The notes beneath the pieces are model-generated. The model worked only from the letters and a program-made list of their open reading frames with translations, did no database searches and was not told the origin of the DNA. Shown one piece after another: positions 33,836-46,384 of a stretch of DNA of 64,000 nucleotides. The position numbers and the translations under genes were made by a program. Positions within the stretch are counted from its first letter, which is position 1. Each line of letters starts with the position of its first letter. Source of the stretch: Chiridota heheva (taxonomy: Eukaryota > Echinodermata > Holothuroidea > Apodida > Chiridotidae); contig JAIGNY010001807.1 in assembly GCA_020152595.1 (NCBI GenBank), forward strand, positions 815,001-879,000, read 5' to 3'.

Positions 33836-34085
33836 AATATTGTGCCCCGACATCTGCGACATTGCTACTCGCAGTTCCCTCACTCAATATTTCTTAAATA
33901 ATGTACACGGTGTGTCCGTTTAAATCATTCCTGAATAAACTCTTTACGTGTAGTGCATATATAATCGTACACTGTATGTATGGCGTGTGAGGGCACTGAT
34001 GCGTACATTTTCGGTGGCCTTTAGATGTTCAAATTTTTAAACGTTGAAAAACTTAACTTTGCTGATGTAAGGGCGCAAATCTTTC
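33836..34085 (+). mobile_element. Dispersed ~250-bp repeat, copy 2
   Basis: Same orientation and order as 18482-18735 ('gccccgacatctgcgacattgctact.gcag', 'cactcaatatttcttaaat', 'cactgtatgtatgg', 'actgatgcgtacattttcggtggcctt'). It directly abuts palindromic copy B. Confidence 0.75.
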
Positions 34086-34088
34086 TAT

Positions 34089-34240
34089 AAACCAATCTCT
34101 AAAAAAGGAGACCGTCGTATGATAAAATTCGAGAAGCCTATCCAGTCATTAACCAATCAGAGCGGGATAGCATTAAGTATATGCAAAAGAACTATTACGT
34201 CATAGCAATGCTGGCTTCTGATTGGTTAATGACTGGATAG
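34089..34240 (-). mobile_element. Palindromic MITE-like repeat, copy B (inverted relative to copy A)
   Basis: 'aaaaaaggagaccgtcgtatgataaaattcgagaagc' plus the core 34138-34240 (ctatccagtcattaaccaatcag ... ctgattggttaatgactggatag) is the reverse complement of 32587-32735 at high identity. Confidence 0.75.
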
Positions 34241-34930
34241 ACTTCTCTTACTACTAAAAAGAATAAGAAAACAAATATTATATGATATATTTCTTGATTT
34301 CCTGACACCACTCAGGTAGCATGTCTTTGAAAGAAATTCGGAAATGAGGGTCAAATACCAAAAATGAATGCTTTTCGTATGACTTGTAATTTTGTTGTAC
34401 AGGGGTGACATGACAGAACATGTACGAAAACCCTGAAATACTTTCAGTTTTTGTCATCTTAATATTCTTCCTGGAAAGTTAATTGGATCTGACCCCAAAA
34501 TTAGAGGAACTAAAACTGGAATTTCTGAAAAATGAGGAGCCATGGCCCTTGGCTGCCACTTCTGGCGCCATTGGAGCAGTGACAATCAATTCTTGCATTG
34601 ACCTGTTGACACAAACCTCAATATAGTCTTGAAAAAGAGTTCCCTAACATGTAAAAACATTCTCTGTACAGCTGTATTAAAATGAATTTCTGGCATTTGG
34701 CAGTTTGGGAACTCCCCAATATACATATATTGTTATACCGAGCATTAAACAATTGAAAGCGCAATTGATATTGAATACCCGTTATAATATCGAAAAGAGT
34801 TCCTGGAAGTCTTGATAGGCTGTTTTTAGTACAATTTATGTTATTGAAAAGGCTTCCTCGTACTGAAATTTTTTCATGGGTGCTTCCCTTGCCTGCTCTT
34901 AGGATACTGAGGCACGTAACCAAGGGCGCA
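34241..34930. other. Intergenic sequence, nothing recognised
   Basis: No repeat or coding signal supported. Confidence 0.4.
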
Positions 34931-35500
34931 TGGGAAATGATACATGACATGATGAGGGGAACACGGTAAGTCGTAAAAAGGAAATGGCACTGGGAAATGG
35001 CACAGCAGAAATGGCAAAGTGAAATGGCACAGTAGAAATGGCACAGGGGACATGACAAAGTAGAAATGGCACAATGGAAATGGCAAATATAACATGTCCT
35101 AGGGAAAATGACACTATGACAAAATGGCACAGTGGAAATGGCACAGGGGAAATGGCATTGGGGAAATGGCATTGGGGAAATGGCACACAGGACATGGCAC
35201 AGGAGAAATGGCACATGCGCTATGCATAGTCCATTAGAAATGGCACAGGGGGCATGCCACAGTGGAAATGGCACATAAGATATGACACATAGGACATGAC
35301 CTAGGAGAAATGGCACAGTGGAAATGGCACAGTGGAAATGGCACAGTGAAAATGGAACGGCGAATGGCACTGGGGAAATGGGACATAGGACATGGCACAT
35401 GGGACACGACCTAGGGGAAATTATACTTTGAAAATGGCACAGTGGAAATGGCACAGAGAAAACGGCATGGGGAATGGCACGAGGAATGGCACAGGGGAAA
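34930..35500. repeat. ~14-15-bp degenerate minisatellite
   Basis: The unit is gaaatggcacagtg, about 38 imperfect copies with variants such as 'gacatggcac', 'aacatgtcctaggg' and 'gaaatggcattggg'. Minus-strand open frames with Cys-His-Phe polymers are artefacts. Confidence 0.93.
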
Positions 35501-36217
35501 TTATGGGTTGGGTTAACAAAGATGGGCCTCTTTGTGCACAATGTGTCAGTTCAGCTTTCATATATAATGTCCCTTTCCCCCTCCCTCCCTCCTCCCCTTC
35601 CCCAATGCCAGTTCTGACTCGCAAGAGACTGGCCGGAAAGTCGATAAAGCCGAAGCTACATTCTAGTGCATCTTATCATTGGGCATACAATGCATGTAAC
35701 CTCGGAGTTTCAAGAACATGCGCCAACTTCCGATAAATCGTTTTCGATAAATTGACGACAACGTCAACGTACGTACGTAAGTGTACGTATGTTTCACTTG
35801 CACTAGTTACGTACGTACTGTTCTGCAGATCCGATCTGTACTAAAACTCTACGCGACGAAAATGCGTGCTACGTAATCATCTTTGCAGTGTCGGAAATTT
35901 AATCAAAGGATTATAAATTTTTCCTAGTATTTTGGAACCTTTTTAAATCAAGATGTTGTTTCTTCGGAATTTCTACCTAATAATCTCCACCGACCATTTT
36001 TTGTTTTGAGGAGTGTGACGATAATTTTACTTCGTAAACTTAATGCCATCAATGGACATTTCCATTTTTAGCTATTTGATATAGGCCTAATAGTAATACT
36101 AGAAGGCCTAACGTTTAAACCTTCATAGTCGACCACTATTTTACATGATTTGGATTAGGCCTAACTTTACGGATATAACTTTTCACGTTAGGAAACCACA
36201 TTCCACTATCAGACAAA
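35501..36217 (+). other. 5' flank of CMIP exon 1, candidate promoter/5' UTR region
   Basis: No clear TATA box. Notable are nested acgtacgtacgt words at 35765-35815 and repeated AGGCCTA palindromes at 36083-36090, 36104-36110 and 36155-36163, with another in intron 1 at 36668-36675. The transcription start cannot be placed. Confidence 0.35.
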
Positions 36218-36451
36218 ATGCATGACACATTGGGAATAAGCGCTTTTGGAAAGTTTGGATATTCTGCATTATCCTGCTATGGATTTCAAGGGGGAGAACT
36301 TAAGTACAAATTGGTGCACGAAAGTAACATACAGTTATGTCGTATAAGCCACTCAAGTACTGTCATGTACAAAATTCTCAACATGAAATTTTTAAGACGA
36401 TGGGAGACCCATCAACTTGTATTAGGTGAAAGTACTATATACTCCAGAACG
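36218..36451 (+). CDS. CMIP: CMIP orthologue, first coding exon (start of PH domain)
   Basis: ATG at 36218 opens 78 codons ending at a phase-0 donor (acg|gtgagt). Residues ~29-78 match vertebrate CMIP: LKYKLVHESNIQLCRISHSS aligns with the MRYKLLQEGDIQVC-I-H region, and KILNMKFLRRWETHQLVL keeps the FLRRWE-H-L core. The first ~27 residues (MHDTLGISAFGKFGYSALSC...) replace the vertebrate N-terminus and are not conserved. CMIP is a cytoplasmic/nuclear adaptor with an N-terminal PH domain and C-terminal leucine-rich repeats, reported to act in T-cell and podocyte signalling. ATG choice is by frame: it is the first in-frame ATG seen before the conserved block. An alternative upstream exon is possible. 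Confidence 0.92.
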
Positions 36452-36496
36452 GTGAGTGTTTCTTAACTGTCATATTAATGTTTCAGTTCTACACTG

Positions 36497-36577
36497 CTGT
36501 TCTGTTTATATCTGATCTGAATCAAAATTGGTTAAGTCGGCAAAAATCCTTTAAGAGGACATGAACACCAACAGAGT
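36497..36577 (-). repeat. ~75-bp segment shared with the Polinton coiled-coil gene
   Basis: 'ctgaatc..aattggttaagtcggcaaaaatcctttaagaggacatgaacaccaac' matches 20342-20398 in the same written orientation with about six substitutions and a small indel. It starts only ~45 bases after the CMIP exon 1 donor. Confidence 0.7.
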
Positions 36578-38213
36578 GTAAAAAGTTTGAGTAAAAAATA
36601 AAAGATTAATAAAAGTAACTAGTTAGCAATACAAGTGTTAGTAAGTTTAGCTTTGCTGATTTAAGGTTAGGCCTAACTTACTGTAGTACTCCCAGTAGTA
36701 CCGTTGGACTGATGCCAGCCGTGTTAGTATGGCTGCCGTTGGTGATGGCTGGCCGTCCGAAGGTACTACAAAATCCCATACCCTCCTATACTGTTTAAAG
36801 CGAGGTGCTAAAAAAAGTATGGAAAAATCTCATTTTTAAATCTTTATGAAAACGAAACTATTTTACCTTTTTTTTCGCCCACATTGATTAGAATCGATGT
36901 TTGAAGCCCATCCATGTCTTCAAAAACTGTTTTCAAGGTGGTTTTAGTTACTTTTATCAAAGTATTTTGGACTACTTTTCTTTCCGTAAAAAAAAAAAAA
37001 TTCTTAAAGTTTTGCAATTATTCATAAAGCCAGTCAAGTTTTAAATAGAGATGCACTCTATACTTTATATTGTGCAATTTTCCTACCTTATCTCAATTAT
37101 TGTGCTGAAGTTTTGAGAAATATATATAATTTTAATATTACTCCATTATTCTTAAAAGGTTATTTGTATTGTATGTAATGCTAATTATTTAGACCATACT
37201 AACAATTTTTTTACAAATTAAAAACATTAAGGTTATCACATATCATACTGTATACAGTACTTCAATACAGGAGTATTCATGTTTAAAGCTTATCAGATGT
37301 CATTACCACAGAACCTGCAAAACTTGAATTCATTGGCATCCAATGATATAACACAAGACACAAAATAATTTAAAACAATAAGTATGTAATAACAAGGAAA
37401 AAACAATTGTGCATCTCCACCTCAGGAGTCAAAACTCTGGAACTCACTTGATAATAGTATAAAAAAAATGTAAAACCGTAATTCTTAAAAAGAAAAAAAA
37501 AAAAAAACTTTATTGGCATCTCAGGTGTATCAAGATTAACTTTTAGTAATTAAATTGTGTATAATTGCCTACTCTTATAATTTCTTCTTTCTTTTCATTT
37601 TCTTTTAATTATCATTTTTTTTTTGTTCTTAAAGGTTTTTCTTATGGTATCTTGTTGTACACATTTATGTTGTCTCATCACAAATGTTTCTGATTCATGT
37701 TGAAAAGAATGTTTTGGTAGAAACATTTTAAAAGTATGACACTTCAGTTTTCCCCTTTTCTTTGCAATAATTTACGGATTAGACACAAGACAAAAATCAA
37801 AAAATGTATTTTGTTAATTTGAAGATGTACATAATTTGTCTGTTACACATATGTATTATTATTTGCTAGAAATCAATTGTGTCATTGTCAAAGTCAATGG
37901 GCTACAACATGCGTCAAAAAAATTGCACTAAATATTTAGTTTTTGTAGTACCCTCCCATTAATTCTGTAAACCCGTGCGATAGGAGTACACTAAGTTTCT
38001 GACTTATGCAGTTGGCATATTATTCGCAGTGGACAATTAGTAATGGTAGACAGAGAAAATCTTGTATTTCATTACGGTTTTAGGACGTTTAAGTTAGTTC
38101 ATAGTATTGTTTAACAATATTTTGAGCTGTAATTACATTTTTGAACCTTTTCATGAATGAATTCTTTATCATTTTGAGACATGTAAATTTAAGTGTAGTG
38201 TTCAACTCACAGG

Positions 38214-38335
38214 ATTATTATTATTATTATTATTGTACAAAAGTTATATACTATAGTGCCCTATCGAATCAGAATTTACTCTAAGGCACTTTGCAATAAA
38301 AGACATACAAAATTATAAAAATATACAGATATATA
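38214..38335 (+). mobile_element. (ATT)n-headed SINE-like fragment, copy 1
   Basis: 'ttattattattattattat...tatagtgccctatcgaatcagaatttactctaaggcactttgcaata' resembles 47998-48090 ('attattattattaatcatttctatagcgcattacagacatcaagaatt...gaatgcgctttacata'). The pattern 'TATAGCGC...GCGCTTTACA' is a widespread metazoan repeat style. Confidence 0.5.
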
Positions 38336-38465
38336 GATTATAAATGTAAATATAAAAATGTTAAAAAGGTGTAAAAGAGGGTATATGTACAATAGATAAA
38401 GAAAATGAAGAAAAATGTCACCTGCATGTTTTGTTGAAACTCTCTTTTCCCTCTTAAAAATGTTG

Positions 38466-39350
38466 AGCCTGTATATACTGTACATTATGCTAGAGGGCCT
38501 GTATATACTGTACGTTATGCCAGAGGGCCTGTATATACTGTACGTTATGCCAGAGGGCCTGTATATACTGTACGTTATGCCAGAGGGCTTGTATACTGTA
38601 TACTGTACGTTATGCCAGAGGGCCTTTATATACTGTACGTTATGCCAGAGGGCCTGTATATACTGTACGTTATGCCAGAGGGCCTGTTTATACTGTACGT
38701 TATGCTAGAGGTCCTGTATATACTGTACATTATGCCAGAGGTCCTGTATATACTGTACGTTATGCTAGAGGTCCTATATATACTGTACGTTATGCCAGAG
38801 GGCCTGTATATACTGTACGTTATGCTAGAGGTCCTGTATATACTGTACGTTATGCTAGAGGGCTTGTATACTGTATACTGTATGTTATGCCAGAGAGCCT
38901 GTATATACTGTACGTTATGCCAGAGGGCCTGTATATACTGTACATTAGGCTAGAGGGCCTGTATATACTGTACGTTATGCCAGAGGGCCTGTATATACTG
39001 TACGTTATGCTCGAGGGCTTGTATACTGTATACTGTATGTTATGCAAGAGGGCCTGTATATACTGTACATTAGGCTAGAGGGCCTGTATATACTGTACGT
39101 TATGCTAGAGGGCCTGTATATGCTGTACGTTATTCTAGAGGGCCTGTATATACTGTACGTTATGCCAGAGGGCCTGTATATACTGTACGTTATGCTAGAG
39201 GTCCTGTTTATACTGTACGTTATGCTAGAGGGCCTGTATATACTGTACGTTATGCCAGAGGTCCTGTATATACTGTACGTTATGCCAGAGGGCCTGTATA
39301 TACTGTACGTTATGCTAGAGGGCCTGTATATACTGTAAGTTATGCTAGAG
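38466..39350. repeat. 30-bp minisatellite, ~29 copies
   Basis: The unit is gggcctgtatatactgtacgttatgccaga with variants gctaga, gtcct and a longer 'cttgtatactgtatactg' form recurring at 38587, 38862 and 39017. The open frames (GLYILYVMPE decapeptide) follow from the unit being divisible by three. Confidence 0.97.
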
Positions 39351-40750
39351 GCTTCTGCACAACTTACAAACTATGAAGTTTGGCACAAACCCAAGGTGCA
39401 TCTGTATATATTTCTGGTATTTTTTTGCAATAAAATGGTAAAAGCCGAAGCAAAATCTTTTAAAACACTGACCAAAATTTGGGTTTTCTTTTATTAATTT
39501 AAAACATGAAATAACTCAATATGAATTTTGAGGATGGTGTAGGAAAAAACGATGCAAAATGTTTTAAATTAAAGTCATCTGTGAAAAAGTTTTAATGCCG
39601 ATTTTTCATTATTTTTTTTGTGTGGGGGGAACAGCAAAAATTTGGTGGCATGTGCCCCCCCCCCCCCATGCCCTTCCTTAGTGATGCCAATGGATACACA
39701 TGATGTCTTATACAAATTACAATCTATTTCACTATTTCTTATGTAAGCATGGGAAACAAGTTAGATATTTTTTCTTTCTGTGGTTGAGTCGTATTCTGTA
39801 AATGGTTAACAGTAAAAGTATTTGAACATACACTATACAGATTCAGATTGACAGTAGCTTCCTTAAAATGTGATAGTTGCTTAAAACTTTGATCAACAAG
39901 CAGGCAAGGACCACTACTGTAAGAATGAAAAACAGGTAATATGATTTGGAAGATGTACTGCTGTATCAATACCAAATTTTGGACAGTCACATATTACTAA
40001 TAGTTAAAGGTGGGAATACACAGTTTGATCATTTCCTCAACGTTTTTTTTCTTTCCGCAAGTGGTATTTGTAATCCTTTTCTCCTTTGCACTGGTGTTGC
40101 TATAGAGGAGGGAGACATGGCGATTGACCTCCTAGTTGATGTGCCTAAGTACCCCAAAATTACATTTGCTTTTTTGAAAGAAAAAAATGAAGTCAGTTTT
40201 ATTATCATTGTTGGAAGATGGCTTTCCCCTGATGAGATTGCTAACCACACTGCCTCCCCCATGGAAGGATAGGGGAGTAGGGGAAGCATTCTCATTGTCT
40301 TTTAATCTTAAGTTTTATTCTAAATTGTTAATTAATTAAATTTCCTTTTACTTACAAGAATTCTTAACAAGGTTACTGTTTTTCCCAAAATATTGCTAAT
40401 GTCTTAAATTGTTTAAGTAAAATATTTTTACAAGAATGCAGAAAACGATATTATAAGGAATGTAATAATTGGTTATTGCAATTGTACTTTACTATGCAAA
40501 GAAAAATTCCAAGTTGACTATTTGTCTGATAAATTTCTGAATGTCTCTTTTTTATCAGTTGCTAGACTGCACATGCAAAACATTATTCTCCTGTCTGTCA
40601 CAGCTGGTGTTGTGCATTTCCTTATGGTGATCAGGTTGACCTTAGCTGTCAGTGGGTCGTTGGTCCCCGGAGCAACCAACACACAAACCAACCAGTCAGA
40701 TTCCTTCTCAATTCTTTGCACTGAGTCGTACTTTGAGCATTAGGCCTCTT
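39351..40750. other. Intronic sequence with two weak ORF fragments
   Basis: The frames 39946-40272 (+) and 40522-40743 (+) each contain an FLNV-x-FLS motif and may be remnants of a common repeat; the poly-C/T tract at 39655-39668 may be a MITE end. No gene is supported. Confidence 0.3.
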
Positions 40751-43101
40751 AATTTATTGTCTGGTAGTGAAAAGTGCAGTATGATTGTATGTAAAATTAT
40801 CATTCTTTTTATGTTTAATATTGAGAGCTTGGCCTGGGGTATCCAGCTGCGTTGTCAGATTAAGAAGACACCATGTTGATTTTAAATTTGACCTATCAGT
40901 TTGTTTGTTAAATTTTGAATGTTATCATTTCTTTTCATGTTTAATACTAGAAGTGTGTAAGCAGGGAAATATCTCACTGGTGTTAAGTATCATAATCATT
41001 TTTTTATGATTAGCCTCTTCATCGATTTTAAAAAGTCTACTTTTGAATAGTAATAATTTTGAAGGAAATATCTGATTCTGCCAATAGTTTTTGGATCTTC
41101 TTCCCCCCCCCCCTCCATTAAATCTTAAGTGTGAAAATCTAAGTGTGAGAGGCTGTTATCATTATTTTCCAAGACTGATGTGGAAGAAAGACATAGGGGG
41201 ATTTAAATTTGTATCTTTTATATGGTGATTTGTTACATCTTACTGTAGTGGCATGATTTTTAGGTTTGCCTCCCCCTTCCTTACATTTTTGACTTTGCTT
41301 TCCACTTTCGGTCAGCAAATCCCGACCATGAAGAAAGATCTACATATAGAATATACAATCACATCGAAGAAAACATTCTTACTTCTGCATGTGTTAAATG
41401 GAAAAGGAAATACAAAAAATCACCCATAAGCACTACCTTTACTTTCTTTATGTGTATAATGCTGGTGCCTGCTTTGTGTATTACAGTACAGTATATACAT
41501 TACCATTCAAGCAGCTTGCATGGAAGATAAAACAATCATAATAATATATTTGAAAAATAATTTTTCCAATTTTGTCAGGGTTTTTATGTAATTACTGTTC
41601 AATACATATGTTGTTCTATCAGCCGTCTTTGTTTGTATTTTTGTAAATTTGTGCTTAGCTCCGGGTGATTTTGACTCTGTGATAACTAACAAGCTAATCC
41701 TCTGGATTAAGGGATCATGGACTGCAGATAATACAGACCTTTATCAGAATGGCTGTCAGTCAGTAACAGCTTAATTAGTTCTTTAGTGTGCTGTGAATAG
41801 AATATACTCTAAATTCCATACTTCAGAGATCTGGAGAAAACCATAATTCTAAAGGACATAGGGTATATACACACCATGGAAAAATCTGCATCATGATTAA
41901 AAGGACTAATAATAACGATGAATGCAAATCACTTATAAAGCGATTCTCCAAAAATATATTTTTTTATCAATTAACCAAAAGTTTATTTTTGTGTCTTTAA
42001 ATGAGCATAATGGGGGCTGCCATCTTTTGAACATAAGCCCCCAAAACATGACGTTATTCACGCATTTCTGATTACAAGTATTCACAACTTGCACAAGTTC
42101 ACATTCAATTCACTTTCATAGGTCTATTCTGAATCAGTCTTCACTAGTGGTTTAGCCGATGGTAGTACTTAGCAAAATAAAACTCATATGGCTTAAGTCC
42201 AAAATGTAAAATGTTTCCTCTGCTATCATAATTTAAATTGAATAAATTTCAACGGAACATTACTTGACTTATAGAACTACATAACATAGACGTTTATGTT
42301 GTAGACAAAACTGTAAGTGGTTTTTGAAAATTTTCATATAAAAGTTCTCAACATAAAATGCATGAGTTTAAGAATAGTATTGATTTCGAGAAAATACTTT
42401 AGGGATTAAAGGAGAGCTTCGGTAAGGGAAATCTCCTTTTGGGTCTGGAGATTTCTACACTTGGAACTTTTATCAAAACAATTAAGGTTTCTAAGTTACG
42501 AAATAAGCCACACCCTCCATAGTAACGTACTAACTAGGTTGGGAAAACAAACTCCAAATCCGCAATCATGTATGACCATTGCATTGACATTTAGGTCAGT
42601 GTGGCCTGCTGCAAGTTTTGATCCATTTATGGTATTTCTCCAAATCTTAAGAGATTTTAGAAAAAGAAATCAACAAAATTCACTTTGCTAACCATTCTTG
42701 GTAATGGGAATCAGATTTACAAAGCCCTTAACGGGCTCATAGGCGCAATTTTTGTCCACCATCTTGTCGTTACTCGGTATGTGTGTGCAGAAATTTGTTT
42801 TGTGTTAGTATATTGCATTGATTGCTTAGCGCATGCCCCTTGCTAGCTGTACTGTACCAGTACCGTGTAAGATTTTTGCCCACTTAGTTATGCAGATTTT
42901 GTTGCTAAGAAAATTCATGCGGTGATTGGTTGAAAAAGCTGTCAATTATCAAACTCAGTGAGGTTAATTGTTTTTATATGTATATGTATTTTGATTAAAT
43001 AATAGTGATACCCTGTACAAATTTACATTGTTGGACATTCTTATAAGCATTCCATTGAAGATAAGGAATTGTTTGTCAAGTCCTAGATAAACCTTTTGTT
43101 G

Positions 43102-44200
43102 TGAAAAATCCTTTAAAAGAAAGGAATACTTAGTGATCCTTAAAACGAAGGAATATTTAGTGATCCTTAATAAAAAGGAATTCTTAGTGATCCCTAAAAA
43201 GAAGGAATACTTAGTGATCCTTAAAACGAAGGAATACTTAGTGATCTTTGAAACCAAGGAATACTTAGTGATCCTTAAAACAAGGGAATACGTAATGATC
43301 TTTATAAAGGAATACTAAGTGATCCTAAAAGGAAGGAATACTTTGTGATCCCTAAAAGAGAGGAATACTTAGTGATCCTTAAAAAAAGGAATACTTAGTG
43401 ATCCTTGAAAAGAAAAAATACTAAGTGTTCCTTGAAAAGAAAGAATACTTAGTGATCCTTAAAAAGAAGGAATATTAGTGATTCTTGAAAGAAGAAATAC
43501 TTAGTAATCTCTTAAAGAAGAAATACTTATTGATCCTTTAAAAGAAGAAATACTTAGTGATCCATAAAAGAAAGAATACTTAGTGATCCTAAAAAGAAGG
43601 AATATTTAGTGATCCTTAAAACAAGAAATACTTAGTGATCCTCAAAAAAAGGAATATTTATTGATCCTTAAAAAGAAGGAATAATTATTGATCCCTAATA
43701 AGACAAAATGATTAGTGATTCTTAGAAAGAAGGGATACTTAATGATCCTAAAAAGAAGGAATATTTAGTGATCTTTTAAAAGAAGGAATTCTTAATGCTC
43801 CTTAAAAAGAAGAAATAGTAAGTGATCCTTAAAAGGAAGGAATACTTAGTGATCCCTAAAAGAAGGAATACTTATTGATCCCTTATTGATCCTTAGAAGA
43901 AGGAATACTTATTGATCCTTAGAAGAAGGAATACTTAGTGCTCCTTAAAAAGAAATACTTAGTGATCCTATAAAGAAGGAATACTTTAATAGTGATCTTT
44001 AAAAAGAAGGAATACCTATTGATCTTTTAAAACATGGAAAACTTTAGCGATACTTAAAAAGAAGGAACACTTAGGGATTCCTAGAAAGTTGAAATACTTA
44101 GTGATCCTGAAAAATAAGGAAAACTTAGAGATCCTTAGAAAGAAGGAATACCTAGTGAACCTAAAAAGAAGGAAACTTAGTGATTCTGAGAAAGAAAATT
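43102..44200. repeat. ~27-bp degenerate minisatellite, ~40 copies
   Basis: The unit is gaaggaatacttagtgatccttaaaaa. Heavy length and base variation throughout indicates an old array without recent homogenisation. Confidence 0.95.
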
Positions 44201-45429
44201 TATTGGATTGTTTCTGTTTATTTTTCTGTTAGTGTTCCAGTTTTGACCCATGATCTCTATCTAGGTCACAGATTCATTGCATAATATTGATTTCACCATC
44301 ATTTAAACAACAAATTTCTTTCATTTGTTATGCAGAATTTAAAACCTCAAGCAAAATTAGGACTCTAATGTCAGTTAAAGTGCTGCAAAAAGTCAAAGAT
44401 TTGTATTGCATTGAAGTATTATTTTGCACAATGAACTTTTTCACAGCAACACCTTGCTTTTGAAGAAATATAACAATACCTAAATAAGTCACTCAGATGC
44501 TTCATGGAAATTTGCTACTAATCCAGCATGTGTAATTTGATATGCCTAGTTGCTTTTGTAAATTAAAAAAAAGCTGCAATAAACTGTTTAAAACTGAAAT
44601 CATTATCCAAATGGCTGTTTCTTGATAGATAGGGTTTAAAACATTTGACACCACTTGTCTCAGAGCCTGTACTTTAAATGGGAGTGATACAGTAATTGTT
44701 ATGTGAATTATTTTGTAAGCAGTTGTATGTACAGCTTCCCATGGACAGACGAGAAAATTGGGGTAGTTTTGAAATTTTATTACTGTACCATCAAAATATT
44801 GAGGTAATTCATGTAGGATGCATTTTTGCATAAGAAATGCCATATTTTCAAGTTTTTCAGCGTAATTATTATTTTCAGTCAGGTAGTTGGGGAAACAGGA
44901 GGAGAAAGAGAGGAGTGGGGGGGGGGGGGGGGTCAGTTGCAAAAATCAGATGTAATAAGACAAAATGACAATTCGCTTCCCTTCTTCGTGATTGCTGGCA
45001 AACCTCATGGAACTCCCAAATTGATAACAAACTTCATGTCATCCAGCCCACAATTCCAATCAAATTCACCATCAACAACCTCTCTCGTATCGGCAACATT
45101 CATATTACCCATCTTAGAATTGGTCACACCCACCTCACTCACTCCCACCTCCTTATTGGCTCCCCCCATCCCCTCTGCAACAATTGCCATGCACCCTCAC
45201 AATCCATCACTTTCTCCTTGGTTGCCCCCTGTACAACCTTCCCAGAGCTTCCCTCGCTCCCCACAACTCGATTGCTGAATTCTTCCAGATAAATCCTCCG
45301 GATAAAATGATCTCCTTCCTTTATCATGCCTCCCTCTACAACCATATTTAATTATCCTCTTCCACCCCCTCTCTATTTTGTTTTTGTTTCAACCATGCAC
45401 CTCCCCTTCTCAATCACAGCTTTCTGACC

Positions 45430-45565
45430 TTTTGTTCTTAAATTTATCTCATTCTCCCCCTGTTTTCTTTTCTTCCTACCTCTAGAATGATCTGACCTCT
45501 CAGGCACAATTTGACCTTCGTTGTTCATGGTGCCGTTAAGCCCTCATCAAACAAACAAACAAACA
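45430..45565 (+). mobile_element. Retroelement 3' end with (CAAA)n tail, copy 2
   Basis: 'ttttcttcctacctctagaatgatctgacctctcaggcacaatttgacc..cgttgttcatggtgccgttaagccctcatcaaacaaacaaac'. The C-rich sequence from ~44940 may be its 5' continuation (a possible LINE remnant), but no reverse transcriptase is visible. Confidence 0.7.
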
Positions 45566-46283
45566 ATTACTTTCTACCTTTCAGCCCTGGCCCCTTCTGA
45601 ACTTATAAAAGGTGGATATTCTTTTACAGGATAATTGATGCAGTGAATAATTCACCTGAACATAGTATTCTCGCCAACAGTTTTACTACCGGCCCCTGCC
45701 AAATCTCTTTAAGTAGCTTGTGGTGAACATCCAGATCATCAGAGTAAGATTTATCCTAAATGCCACAGTTGAGTCTGACCTTCGCATAAACTCGAACTGC
45801 CATATTAAAAAACTAGGTTGCTTCAAAGCACTTAAATATACTTATGTAATAACTGTACTTTAGCCCTCCCCCCCCCTCCTCCACCCCATGTCATAAGTGT
45901 TTAGTCTGTTGTCATTAAGGAAGTTTGTCAATCGTAAAATTTCATTGGGGTAAATTTTCAATGTTCGTTGAAAAAAATATCAAACATTTTTTCTTCAGTT
46001 TTGTCAGTAAGCTAAGTGGAAGTGAATGGGAATCATGTTAAATGCACATTGTTCATTTGTTGTTAGAATATACAGCTATACAGTATGATGAAAGAGATAG
46101 TTATTGTAGTTTGGTTTACATTTTTGTTTACATACAATTATTTGTGTTTGACAGGTTTAAGTGTGAAGTACAATTGAAGCACGAGTGAAGCACCATAAAT
46201 TTTTTTTTTTTATTCCACTCCAAGATTTCTATTACTTGAAAGTTGTATGGTTTTGCCTGCTGCTAGTAATTTGCCATCGATAT

Positions 46284-46361
46284 ACATGTATTTCAAAGTA
46301 TTGAAATTCTAATAAACTTTTAAACATGTATTTCAAAGTATTGAAATTCTAATAAACTTTT
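46284..46361. repeat. 40-bp tandem duplication
   Basis: 'acatgtatttcaaagtattgaaattctaataaacttttaa' occurs twice, essentially identical, just before the GT-rich array. Confidence 0.9.
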
Positions 46362-46384
46362 ATGGTTAACACTTCGTTGTTATA

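Noticed and set aside
34618..35541. 307-codon minus frame rich in Cys-His-Phe
   Set aside because: Mostly the ~14-bp array; the short non-repeat end shows no recognisable domain.
38415..39338. GLYILYVMPE decapeptide proteins
   Set aside because: The 30-bp array is divisible by three, so any stop-free unit gives a long frame; no start context or splice partner.
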